DNA of 64,000 nucleotides from positions 510,849-574,848 of the forward strand of contig SSNU01000077.1 of assembly GCA_012064415.1 (NCBI GenBank), given 5' to 3'. Source of the DNA: Gyrodactylus bullatarudis (taxonomy: Eukaryota; Platyhelminthes; Monogenea; Gyrodactylidea; Gyrodactylidae). Below the pieces are notes generated by a model, which did no database searches, had not been told where the DNA came from, and was given only the letters and a program-made list of their open reading frames with translations. Shown here piece after piece: positions 37,901 through 49,309 of this stretch; the first letter of the stretch is position 1; each line of letters begins with the position of its first letter. Made by a program: the position numbers and the translations under genes.

Positions 37901-40900
37901 TTCAAAGGTCATGGGTTCAGTAATGATATTAAAAGAAGGCTAAATGATCTCATCAATCAACATTATAATAAAATACAATTGAAAATTGTATTTAAAACTC
38001 AGAGATTATTTAGTTTGATTCATAAGGATTTGCTGAAGCCAGAGGAGAAAACTCTATTAGTTTACAAATTCCAATGTGATTGTGGAGCCTCATATATAGG
38101 TAGAACTATTAGGAAATTATCTACACGAGCGGAGGATCATCTGAAGAAGGATACTGCGGTTACTAGGCACCTTAGACAAGAAGATCATACAGCTTCAGTT
38201 TCTAATTTTTCAGTTTTATACAAAAACCCCAATGACGACAGCATAGAGTATGTCAGACTCACTTGTTTTACCCTTAGGCTGATCAGTGATGCCATTCAAA
38301 TTGTAGAGAGAAATGTGTGAGCTACGCAGGAATGGACCGGTAGTCGTATTGAATGTGGGGCTTGTTGGGGAATTTTCTATGGACCTTTTATTTTTGCAGT
38401 CGTTAATTTGATTCATCATTGTATAGACAGAAACATTTCTGCTATCTGTATTGATGAGGAGAGATCGGGCTAGACTCACATTGTCATTTGACATAATGAT
38501 AGAGGAAGTGTGAGAGCTAACACTAAGGCTTCCCTGAATGATATCCCTGGGGAGGGGACAGTTTTGGGGACTCTGTTGGTGAATAGACTCCTCAGATTGT
38601 GGACGAAATGAAAGATTTGAAGAGCTATTCTGTGAGATGCTGGTTGAGTCAGGAATGTCCTCTGTACTCTCATAGGACCCTTGGAAAATCAAGGGATATT
38701 GAGATTGGGCCTTGGACGTTTCAAGAAAGTTGTTTGCAAGCAAATTTGGCCCGAAAGAACACCAATCCGACAGTTCACCATTCAAACGATCAACAAAAGA
38801 TTCAAATGATTCATTTGTGGCTTGTAAGGCAACGCCTCGGTTGTACCTAAAAATTTATAATGAAAATTATTAATTTAATTTCTTTTATTTAGGTCACTCT
38901 ACTCACTTTTCTTTTAGGCCGGAACTGATGAAAGAGTGACAGGGTGTCAGGTCTGATAGAAACTCATCGATGAGAGCCTGTTGACTGGTTAACGAGGAGG
39001 AGCCGGGATTATTAGAACAGGCGGATGTGTTTGAATGGAAATCACTTGAAAGACTAGGCGAGTTATCAACATTTAAATGGTTACTATCACTTCCATTGGA
39101 TAGGTCGTCAGGGAAACATAAACAACTATCAATCATAGGTTTGTCACAATAATTCCTATAATATTAATAATGATTAGGTTGAGTAAATAAAATTTTGAGA
39201 GATCCTTTTATCATTAGTCAAGTTTTTAAATTACTTTCCAAGAACTTGTAAATAATATTATCTCTTCACTCGGATTATGAACAGAACTTTTGGACGATGT
39301 GAAATCCCGAGAAGAGTAAACGAAAGCTCTACGAGTATTGTATTTGTGACAAATTAACTAATCATGGACTTACTCAATGAGGAGGGGCACTTCGAGGAAA
39401 TCTTTCTTCTTTGATAAATTGCGCAAGTTACCCGAGGAAGCACCGGAACAATGATTAAGTGCAGACATTTGATTTGATAACATGAATAAATTATGTTTCA
39501 TTGAATTGTTATTAGCTGAAGAACCGACTGTGTTGTAGTGAAAGTTGAGGCTGGGTGATGATATTTGATTTGATATTTCGTTGCTCAAAGTTTTGCTAAA
39601 AGAACATGAAATTATATACATTTTGACTGATTTTGGTATATATCAACTATAGATTTGGCAGAAATTAGTACAGATTTCCACAAAGTAAATTTCAAATCTT
39701 ATTCAAATACAAACGATTTACTGATTGATTGTTATGATAATTATTGAAAAGAGAAGAAGGAGAGAGAGAGAGAAGAGAGAACGAGCAAATTGTTGGAATT
39801 AAACAGTTCAAAGGTCATTTTCACGTGATGAAATAATCATTAATTTGATCAGAGATTATCTTTGCATGTCATGGGTGGTTTCTTTTCAATAAAAGAGGAC
39901 AAAATGAAATAAAATATGGACTATTACCTCATGAAGAGATTGTAAGAGTATTGTCTTGGCCTGGAAATTAACATGATCTATCAATTACTTAATGGGGAAA
40001 TCTTGATGCATTCAACTTGGATTAAATTTAAATGGTCGCATAAAGAGTAAACACTTGAAATTAACCAGCATAAGCTCTTAATAATTGAGAAATGTCTACT
40101 CACTTGACATTTTGTACAGTCATTTGACTATTGACAACAAGTTGAGCAGCTGTCTCAGCTAACCGACACTGATCAGTGGTGAGACGTTGCGGAAGACAAA
40201 CTTTTGAAGAGCTGACACTGTGAATAGGACTTGAAGAATTGTAATTTTTAAGAGAATTATGAAGGTAGCCTGACAAGTCCTCTTGACTGCTAATGCCAGA
40301 GTCTCCGTATCGACCTGGGGAACAGCAACAAGATTGACTATAGGGTTTCACATCGGTAATCTTTGTGGATGAGGACGAGGCAGATGAGCAAGGATCATAA
40401 ATGTAACTGTTGGTGAGATGAACAGAACTGCCACTTTTTCTGCGTCCAATGTTACTTTCGAGGGAGGAAATTTTCTTCTTCTGCTCCAACTCAAAGAGGT
40501 CAGCTCTACCGAGATCGGGCAGAGTCTCATATTTTTTGTTAAATGTTGGATAGCGTAGGAAGTAGGTTAAAAAGTAAAACAAAGCCAAATTATGTTCCTT
40601 ATTCTGACCGAGGATAATGCTATTAGAAAATATTGAGGCAGGCATGTTAACTGGGTCTGAAGAATTTAGTGAGTGCACCATTGGATCGGAACTAGATGAA
40701 GGGTGTTTTTCATTGACAGTCCAATTGCTAGAGGAATTTTTGTGCCATCGATTTCTCTGATGTTTTTGTAAGAGTTCGTACAAGTGCACAGGTGAACATG
40801 AGATACTCTGAAGGTTTTGTGTCAAGAGTTGATTTGACTTGACTTTTTGGAGGAAACCTTTTAAATTGTTATCACTCTCAGGAAGAAGAAAGGAGCTTTC

Positions 40901-42296
40901 CAACTCCTTCTCAGAAAGTACACTTGATATCCACCCTTGGTGCTGCATGAGTACGGCAGTAAGAGTTTTTGAAAGAAACCTAAAATGAATTCATTTAAAA
41001 CACACACCATCATCACTTGAGGTAGCAAATCAAACTTACAGTCCCTTGTCTTTGGAAATGGCCTTCTTGAGAAGGGAGGTAAGGCAACCTTTGACAAATT
41101 GATTGGTCAGGTAGTCATAGGGATTAAGTTGGTTATCACTGAACTCATTTGATCCAAAATGATTGTCGAGATCTTTTAAAAGTTCTAAGTCGAATTTCTT
41201 CACCTTGCTCAGAGTCTGAGATAAATGAATCCATACTGGCTTGTATAACCGAGGTTGAACAAGTTCGAAAATAGAATTTTGCAAATATTCAAATATACTC
41301 AACACTTCTTGAGAGAAATCCTCTCTACTCAACAAATTCCGATGTTTCGTCAAGTTTCCGTCTTGAACAGAATAATTTGAGTATTCATCAAGTTTTGTTA
41401 TATTCTCAATAATAGAATGAATTATGGAATTGAAGAGAACTCCAATTTCGAGAAAGTGTTCATAGATAAAGCAAGCCAGACGACTGAAGCTCTTTCTATT
41501 TGAATCATTTATGGAAACAGATGGCTTTCCTGGATTCTCAACATTCCTTTGATTAATTTCATTAATCCAATCCAAGTTGAATATTAAAGATATCATGAGA
41601 TTTTTCGAAGTTTCTGCATGATGCCGAACCTGTCTCATGGCAGTTTTTGGAAAATATTCTTTTGAATCTTTCGGTTTATTATAGAAAAGTTTTATATTCC
41701 GTGAGAAAACTATCAGATTTTGATTTCTAGATGGGAAAAAATATTCGAAAAAATCAAAAGAAAATAATGGACAAATTGAAACTTACTTAAAGTTGTGAAT
41801 CCGAAGAGCTGATATGTTTTCAAGAGAATGACGATATGGTGATACATTCTGACCAATGTCAAAGTAAGTGGAATATTCACTAGAATTCACCTGATCTTTA
41901 TAATCCTGATAAAAGTAGAGAATTTTAAAATCAAATATAAATTGCGAAATGAATTAAATCTTGGGCTAGTTGACTATACAAATAAAGATTGGAAAGACTA
42001 AATTCAATACTTACTTTTGGATAATCCGAGTCAAAAAGCTTTTCGTTCGGATTAAGCGACAGAACAAGAAAACGAAGGCAGTCTTTCTTGAAAGTATCAT
42101 AATTTCTAAAGTGAAATAATCATAAATAAGTATGAAAATAATGGAGAGGAATATTTCAAAGTAATAATATAAAATGATAAATACTTACAAATCAATGACA
42201 CGCCAACTGCGATAGAACTTGAAAAAATCTTCAAAATCCTTTTCTTCTACATTTTTCTTAATTCCAAACGCCTTTTGAATAAATTTGAATGGCATT
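34905..42296 (-). CDS. FNIP: Folliculin-interacting protein (FNIP)
   Basis: FNIPs bind folliculin and act in AMPK and lysosomal Rag/TORC1 signalling. The start is ATG 42296 (MPFKFIQKAFG, like the family's LFQKLF). Exons: 42296-42252, 42217-42189, 42105-42015, 41905-41787, 41726-41040, 40979-40104, then about 39960-39928, 39600-39375, 39160-38908, 38850-38263, and finally 35516-35279 and about 35187-34905. Landmarks: SWRVIDL (family IRLIVY), LMISLIFNLD with FSRLACFIYEHFLEIGVLF (IGVIFSLS...FFFSHFPLFESHM), KPVWIHLS (GEPVWLTMM), LTAVLMQHQGWISSV (ITAVLTNHLAWVP), LALFYFLTYFLRYP (LLYFLTYFIRC), and the C-terminal QLLLRILEMRLQVIARKANL and DDLPFLYRIC. Intervening regions are long and serine-rich. A 2.7-kb intron (38262-35517) holds a Penelope-like element in antisense. 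The first intron is 34 nt; reading through it would give a stop. Confidence 0.92.
36150..36340 (+). pseudogene. Possible retroelement coding fragment
   Basis: Reads INLLIEKRW-like: a charged stretch VNLLIEKRWIKDRSERLYG, then GDDVKTDLVEMRKIN, a stop, then RPIVMKLNKKVLYQKK. The composition is coding-like and resembles the RPIIV-type segment of LINE-1 ORF1-class proteins, but the match is weak. It lies just upstream of the Penelope-like frame in the same FNIP intron, so it may instead belong to that element's 5' region. Confidence 0.3.
36443..38262 (+). mobile_element. Penelope-like retroelement (reverse transcriptase + GIY-YIG), antisense in a FNIP intron
   Basis: One open frame of about 600 codons without disruption. 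RT motifs: PDKGKGIVLM (residue about 60), LYLHPKTHK and PVRPILDMSSCP, motif A EMISLDVSSLFPSIP (about 217), motif B DGIAMGSPLSPLLADIFL (about 280), motif C IRYVDDTFI (about 317), then GILSFLDVKL. A C-terminal GIY-YIG endonuclease follows: YKFQCDCGASYIGRTIRKLS and TRAEDH (about 523-545), then RHLRQEDHT. This is the canonical Penelope order. The frame is open upstream of ATG 36497 to codon 36443, right after CACCAATAG, so a splice acceptor inside the element or a 5' truncation is likely. At the 3' end the frame leaves the element after about IEYVRL and terminates at 38318-38320 inside a FNIP exon on the other strand. No flanking pLTR was identified. Confidence 0.93.
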
Positions 42297-42434
42297 ATCA
42301 GGGAACCATAACTAGAAAATATTGATTTTGATTGATGTTGTGTGAGTTTTTTCTTGAATAATACAATTATTGCGGGTTGTTTCAGTTACTGTAAATATAA
42401 TTTTTCTTGTTAATTACGGTATTTGTTTTAAATA
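42297..42434. promoter_or_regulatory. 138-bp bidirectional gap, FNIP/NOP16
   Basis: The two ATGs face outward across 138 bp. The stretch has T-rich and A-rich halves and one TTGCGGGTTG word near 42372, without a recognisable core-promoter element. Joint control is inferred from geometry only. Confidence 0.45.
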
Positions 42435-43016
42435 ATGAAAAAATCAAAGCAGGCAGCTCGTTATTCCCACAGGGCTAGAAATGAGAGAAAGAAGAAAAAT
42501 CGAGTCAAACAGATGAAATCGTAAGTATTTTAGTTCTAATAAATCTTTAAGGTCTGCAATTACTTATCATTGGGATAAGAAGAAATCGATAGAGGCTAAC
42601 TATGCTAATCTTGGCATATCAGCTGATATGAGAAAAGCTTTTAAAATTGATCAACATAAGGTATCTTATTATGTTTATTTAAAATTCAGTTTTTTGTCGA
42701 CAAAAAGACAGAAAAACCTGTTAAGATAGAAAAATCTTTTGATCTTCCAGCCACTCTTCAAGATGCCGTTGGAAAACATCAAAAAGCTAAGCATCAGATA
42801 TCATCGGACGATATAAATATCTGTCAGTATTTTTTGGAAGTATATCAACACAACTTTATTAAAATGGCTAAAGATTTTAACAATGTCTATCAATTGACTC
42901 CAAAGCAAATAGAAAAACTCATCAAAAGGTTTGAAAATTCAGATTCTTATCAAGATTATCTGGACCGCAAAAAGTCTGGAGAATTGAACATAGTTGAACT
43001 GTATAATAAATTATGA
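42435..43016 (+). CDS. NOP16: Nucleolar protein 16 (NOP16), 60S biogenesis
   Basis: Three exons (42435-42520, 42552-42660, 42690-43016) join in phase to 173 residues (human 178). NOP16 is a small nucleolar pre-60S assembly factor. Seen: a highly basic N-terminus (KKSKQAARYSHRARNERKKK), the conserved ITYHWDKKKSIEANYANLGI (family I-HAWD-KSV-QNL-EMGL), a mid-region linker, then FIKMAKDFNNVYQLTPKQIE (family YKAMARDEKNYYQDTPKQI) and a final DYLDRKKSGELN. Introns are 31 and 29 nt. It is head-to-head with FNIP and ends convergently with the zinc-finger gene 363 bp away. Confidence 0.94.
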
Positions 43017-43379
43017 ATTTTCACTTATTGAAATTATTTTCTCGACTGTCCTGAGTAATTTTTTTAAGTTTAAACTCTTTACTAAAGAGTATTAAGTGTA
43101 AATAGGAAAAATGCTGAGTTAATTCTTATCCCGAAACAATGATTCTGTCTTTACAAGTAACTTGAGATTGCAATATATCAGCAATTGTGTTGATCAATTA
43201 TTAAAGTACAACCAACCTTTATAAATATTTTTGATTGTAATTCTTCACTATACTAACAAGTAGTTATACTCATATACAAATATTTTCTATGAATAACAAA
43301 TATTTTTTTATTATCCGGAATATATAACATTTACAAGAGAATAAGTTCTCTCGTTATTCAAAGAAAGTAATTATCAAGT

Positions 43380-44523
43380 TCAATTGTTTCTTATCTTATT
43401 TAAGAGGGCCGTGGGCGAAGGTACTCTGTAACCATTGTAAAAATATGCATTATGATTTTCACTCTGAACTTTCAGACTCCCTGAACTGATTAGATGGTGT
43501 TGGTTTTGTTGATTTGTCGTTTTCATCAATAAACTTGCTGCCTCTGTGAATAAATTGAATTTATTAAAGATTTCATTAAAGTGTGGGGGTGAAGTGTTCT
43601 GTTCGTTATTCAAGTTTAATCTGGTTATTGGCAAGGGAACTGAAGCTTGTCTTTGAACTTCATTAGAAGGCACTTTTTCAAGAATGGAATTCTGGCGCAT
43701 CTCTTGTAGAATGTCACGTTTCCTTTGAAGTTTACTGTGCCTCTTGTTGATGTTTCTTCTATTTTTTGTTTGTTGAGATAAATTAAAATTTGAATTTTTC
43801 ATCAACCCATTGTCTTGATGAGTCATCATGATTGCGGAGAAAATGTTTGAGTTAAATTTTGGTAAATCCTTCTTAAGAACTCTAGTCCACAATTTTGTCA
43901 GGTTATTCTTTCCTGGTTTTCTTGTTAGGGAAAAATATTCAGTATTGTCATTGTGTCGGGATTTTATATGCAGCTTCAAGGAGGAACCTTGAGTGAATGC
44001 TGCCCCACACGCTGAACAAGTATAAGGTTTATCACCTGTAGATCAAATAAAAATTACATCTTCAAGTTTAAACACCTTTCGAAATATTCAACTTACCAGT
44101 ATGGGTCCGAATATGAACATACATGTTGCTATAATGCCTGGTTGTGTAATTGCACAGTTTACATTTGAGTACAGACTCTCCTGTGCCAGTAGCATGGCTA
44201 TTTTGCATATGACGTAAGAGATTCTTTTCAAATCTAAAGCATTTCTTACACATGGGACAGACCATGTTTTGATCGAGTCCAAAGGGAAAGAACTTCATGA
44301 CACTTGAAGGTGAATCTGAATCTCGATACTCTTCCGGTTCATCCTTTTCTACGACTGTTTTGGCCTCTTCTTTCATGTCAGTTTCTTCTTTGGAGAAATT
44401 TTCCGAATCAGCGGCCGTACAAGATTTACCACCTGTTCCAGACGTGTTTAGCCAATTTTTAATCAGCGAAGTTAAGTTGTTATGGTCTCGTGGGAGTTTC
44501 GGGAGAAGACCTTGATCCTCCAT
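43380..44523 (-). CDS. Three-finger C2H2 zinc-finger protein, presumptive transcription factor
   Basis: Two exons, 44523-44097 and 44035-43380, join in phase to 360 residues from ATG 44523. The acidic N-terminal 100 residues are disordered (KEETDMKEEAKTVVEKDEPE). Three C2H2 fingers follow: CPMCKKCFRFEKNLLRHMQNSH (residues about 102-123), CKLCNYTTRHYSNMYVHIRTH (about 133-141 onward) and, across the intron, YTCSACGAAFTQGSSLKLHIKSRH. The second to third linker is TGDKPYT, the usual TGEKPY type. The C-terminal half is N/Q-rich with no domain. A possible acceptor (TTTAGTTTAG) just before codon 1 leaves room for an upstream exon, so the start is not certain. I do not recognise the orthologue. The 15-kb gene-poor stretch upstream could hold its regulatory DNA. 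Confidence 0.85.
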
Positions 44524-44539
44524 ATCACAGTTTTGCACA

Positions 44540-47500
44540 ATCTAAACTAAATAAACATCTTATTAACTAGAGAGTATCTCAATGAACGAGTCAAAATTAA
44601 TGAGTGAAATAAAAGTCTGCTTGATATTTGATAATTGTCTTTTTTTAATTGAAAATAAAAACTACAACTTGGTAAGATAAATTAAAATAAGTAATAATAA
44701 TAAATTTTGCGGTCTAATCTTGACATTTTATCTAAGGGAATTTTATTTATTTATTTTTTCAAACTAAATTTCTCCTTGTCATGAACTAGAAATTTCTACT
44801 TTTTTTTCTTGAATCAAGTCCCTTCCAATTCTTTTAATGTATTCTACCAACGGTTTGTAATATTATTTGAATATTGTTGAATAAAAGTAAAGTTTGAAGC
44901 ATAAAAAATAACGAGGAATGCTCAAAGTCTAATAAAATTCAAATTCTTCCTCATATGGCCTTTTTATTTCTTTACATAGACTGATGGAGAGGGACAGGGG
45001 GAGGAAGAAAGAATGAGAGCAGATTAATGATGTACTCAGTGAGTAAAAATTTAATATCCAATTACAGAATTCAAAATTATAATCTCATAAATAATATAAT
45101 CCAAGATAAAATGTCAGATTCGAGATGTTTTTTTCTTCATAATTTTTTCTTACCTTGAGAGTCACGTCTCAATTTCTCATAAATCTGAGACTTTATCTCT
45201 TAGAGTATGAGGTGGGGAAGAAAGTCGTCTTATGTTTCCATAACTCAATTTAGCTTAAAACAAAAGAAAACCTTAGTTTACTTCTCTCTTCTTCCTTGAG
45301 ACTATCATAAATTAATTTTTGATGAATGTGGATAGTATTTAAATCCGAGAAATCACATATCCCCTAACACACAGACACACACATAAATGATGAACATATT
45401 CAACGTATAGGCTTGTATCAATTCAACCCTGTAATGATATATTGACCTGTTAGTATAGCCTCTAAGAGTTCATAAGCTACAGGAGCACTTAAAAGTGATA
45501 ATCTCTCTAATTTCGTCCGACTACCTTTAAGTAGTCTAAATTTGAGATTTATATCCCTGATACTAGTAGATTAAGGCATGGTAAAGATATTGAAGAGCCT
45601 CAAACATGGAATAATCATCAAAAAATAAGACGATCTGCAGGTATCACTCTGCTCTGTTTTTTTTACAAATCCTAGGAATGGTTACCTCTGTTTCTATAGG
45701 GATTTTTTCTTATAGAGAAAACATGACTAAAGAGGTGTAATAAAAGTTGGGCCTATAATTAGTTGGAGAGAGGTAGGAAAATGTACATGGATTTGGTAAT
45801 AAACTCACAATTTATCCTTCCTTTCTTACTCCTTAAGAGTTTTTATCTTGTTGTAAGTTCCAATCTATTACTTATTGATCTTGCCTGGGATGTGTGTAAT
45901 TGCTGGTTGTTACTCAACACTGGTGATAACTCATAAGAAGTTCTCCATTTCAGTCTGATGTCAACTGTCTGTCTATCTATCTATCTATGGGGAAGATCAA
46001 GATCCAAAAGGGCTGATCCAAGTCTGTAGTATGCTGTTGTTTCTTGAATAAAAGTTTTAATCACTATCCTAGGTATGTAGGTGGATGGATATTTTATGGA
46101 GACCACAATTTTTGCTATTAGTATGTGTACAATAAGTAAACCATCCCCTTTTTACAAATTTTTAAAATAATACTATCAAATATATACACTTTATAGCAGT
46201 ACAGTATATTAAGCTAAATGGGTAGAGAATTCTCTCATTTTTTAGTAGTACGTGTATAAAAAAGGAGAGGGAAAAGGATATACAAAAAAGGGGAAATAGA
46301 GCAGAAAATAATACATACATATTTGGTTTGTCGTAGTAAAAAGCATTAGTAGTGAATATATTTAAGTGGAAATATGATTGGTCTAAACTCTAAGTATACA
46401 CAATTCAGTTAGTAGTAAGTTTGTATATGCTAGGCAGTTCTTACTTTTATAATTAGAATCATCATCATCATTCATATTTGGTATTCAAATCGTTTGTACA
46501 TCATCATCAGGGTGTGTATATACAAAAATTTATGTGTACACATTACTACTTGATATTAGGACGAGAGAGAGAAGAAAAATGCAAACTAAGAATGAAATGC
46601 GTATGTATGTATATACGTACGTGGGCATTATTCAAATTTGTTTCTTCTCAATAAGAAACGAGTATTAAACGACTCCACGAATTTTTACACGGTTCCCTAG
46701 ATATTTACATGATTTCGCAAATGAACAACAACAAACCGTACTTGACAGTAACGTGTAAATTGAAATTGACTCTTGATAAATGCTCACTTTCCCATCTCTC
46801 ACAAGTAAACTAGAGTAGTATTTTCTTGTAAAATGATTATCCTAATGTATGTACAAACTTAATTAATTATAATTGAAGGAATATGCAATGCATACGTATG
46901 CTGTTTAATGAGTAAGGATACAATACAGACTATATCTCTCTATATAGCTACGGAAGAAACAAGAATTGATTTTATAATACAAAAATAAATGACTGATAGG
47001 ACTCCAAGTATTTTCTGTGTACTTGTACGAGATATAAATACATGATTGAAGTTCCATTGTCCATTTGTGTGATCCTGAATTGAGGGCTTTTGATCAGCCC
47101 AAAAAATTTGAATTAATCACGAACTCAAAGTCCAAAATAGGGAGACCCATTGGTCATGAGTTCATTCATTCATTTGATAAAAGAGAGTTTCATATGATGA
47201 AAACTCAAACTACTCAAAATTATGAAGCTGAATGGAGGATGGAACAGAGTTTTATTTATTTTGGGATAAAGACACTTGAAAATTTTAATTTAACTCTTGA
47301 CAGAGTTGAAAAACACGGAAGTTATCAAATTTCATAGACTTTAACCACTTGATTGTAATGAATTCTGTCAATTTTTTCTCCTAGTACTCGTTTTGCATTT
47401 TGTGACCTTTAGATTTGAGCCTCTAAATCCGTTCTATACATGAACTCTGTCCATGTGAGAAAATATGTTACAACCATGAGTTGTGAGAAAGCAGGAATTC

Positions 47501-49000
47501 GAAATAGGAATCACTTGTAAGAGCCTTTCCCTAGTTAACCAGTGATTTTTACGAATCTCTGCTTTCACACCACTCACTGTAACATTTAAATCTTTTTATC
47601 AAGGTCTCAAAAGACTCAATCTACTACATCTTGAAATTCTGATGGACTCACTCATAATACAGTAGAGCTACATTTTTTATGAGCATCATGTTTCAGGAGA
47701 TTTAAAACTATATAATCATAAATTTCCTTGAAATGCATAAGATATATGCCTCTCTCTAGAATAGGGAATAAAACAAAAAGATATAATAATAAGTCATCTC
47801 ACTGAGACTGCTCACTCACTCACATATTGCAGAGTAAGAAATTTATTTATTACTTATTATTATTTATTTTTTTTGAGAATCTAACCTTATTAGATTTTCT
47901 ATTTACATTACAGTATATGAAGAAATTGTTGGCTCACTTTCTTTCAACAAAAGTATGTACATATAACTCCCTTAATTCTGTTGTAGTCAGCAATGTATGT
48001 GAAAGCTTTAGAAGAAGTAAGAGCACATTCTCATTCCGATTAAGTACACATGAATAGTCAACGTAGAATATGTATTTAGTGTATACAATTAAAAGTATAA
48101 TATTTATACATGAACTTATTTAATATTGAATAGACTCAACGATAGGTTAGCTTGCAGGTTCGAGAAGAAAGGGAAACGAATAACTTTGGTCAAAGATTGA
48201 GCATATATAACATAGAATTTGGGAATGATTTTAAATAAACTCACAGGTTTATTGTAGCTTCCTCTTAAAACACCAAAAGAAAGGTCTTGGCATTTTTTCC
48301 ATATAGATTTTCCAAAGGAAGAGATAAACTAAGGAGTTGAATTTGTATTGAACATGGGGCATTGTCTCAGTTGTGGAGTAGTCCAGTCAAAATAAAGAAA
48401 TAATGGTAGCAGTTTGATGCATTTATTTTGAAAATAATTTTCCAATATAAATGCAAAAATGGTTTAGCTAATTCCTCACAAATCACAATTGTCTACTCTA
48501 CCAGAGGAAATGTATTTGAGAAGGGACAGTGTGATACATTCCTTTTAACCATCTAACCGATTTTTATCGTTCTGCATAACGAATCTCTCTCTGTTAAAAC
48601 TACTGTATATATCAAAATGGTACATTTCCCACTAATGCCTATAATGTATCTAGATATAAGTAAGTATGTAATCTAAATTATAAGGGGAAATGTAACGAGA
48701 AATAATAATACAAAATAAGCAAATATATACAAATATATGCAAAGCATCAGATTAATTTCTTGTGAATGAATCTGGTTTTCTCTCTAACGCTCTCTGACCA
48801 GGGAATTGTCAGGGATCTATCAAAAGAGGGCGATCAAAAGTTGATTTTTAGGGCCACAAGTTGACAGGGAAACTGATAAAATTAGTGATAAACTCGTAAT
48901 TTCTCAGGGTATTTTGATCATTACAATTTTTCTGATTTTGAACCAGTAAATATGATCAAAAGTCTTATTCAGCATATTCGGTTTCCTTGACTACTCTCTC
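44540..49000. other. Gene-poor AT-rich stretch with microsatellites
   Basis: No supportable exon. Simple repeats include an ACAC run near 45370-45383, (CTAT)n at about 45974-45989, an ATCATC run near 46461-46474, and an ACTC run near 47812-47823. Frames such as 47065-47337 (90 codons, plus) have no splice context or recognised domain. Probable intergenic DNA or 5' intron of the zinc-finger gene. Confidence 0.55.
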
Positions 49001-49004
49001 TCTT

Positions 49005-49205
49005 TGAAATCAACAAAAAATTTCAACTCAAAGATCAAAAAATTAGAATTTTGCGCTAACCCGAGATTTGAAATATGACAATTGATCTTTCCAATATTTG
49101 TTTTTCTCTGTACGGTGAAAATGGGCCTCATGATCTAGATTCCGAAATTCTTGATCGAATTGAATATCTTGATGAAAAAAGAATTTAGTGAAAATCATAA
49201 ATTCC
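49005..49205. repeat. Diverged copy of the fold-back repeat family
   Basis: Contains TTTGAAATCAACAAAAAATTTCAA, GGTGAAAATGGGCCTCATGATC, ATTCCGAAATTCTTGATCGAATT and GTGAAAATCATAAATTCC. These match in order the right arm of the inverted repeat at 50616-50781 (TTTCAAATCAACAAAAATTTTCAA, GGTAAAAGTGGGCAGCATGAGC, ATTCCAGAAAATCTTC, GTAAAAATCATCGACTCCC). It is single-armed or partial. Confidence 0.65.
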
Positions 49206-49309
49206 TATTTTCATTGAGTAATTACAATGTAGATATTACAGTATTTTATAGATTAAACTTACTTCTTAAAGTGTGGTCACAGGAAATTACTGTATCTAAA
49301 CCTAATTGA

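Noticed and set aside
42189..42296. Apparent frameshift or stop in the FNIP 5' exon
   Set aside because: Explained by a 34-nt intron (42251-42218), after which the frame continues as FYRSWRVIDL.
45974..45989. CRISPR-like or satellite array
   Set aside because: It is a plain CTAT microsatellite. No spaced repeats of CRISPR type occur anywhere in the window, and the DNA is eukaryotic.
47065..47337. 90-codon plus-strand open frame
   Set aside because: No domain or homologous copy that I can confirm. A faint resemblance (FDQPKKF / FDQPRTF) to a frame in the repeat at 50.6 kb is too short to trust.
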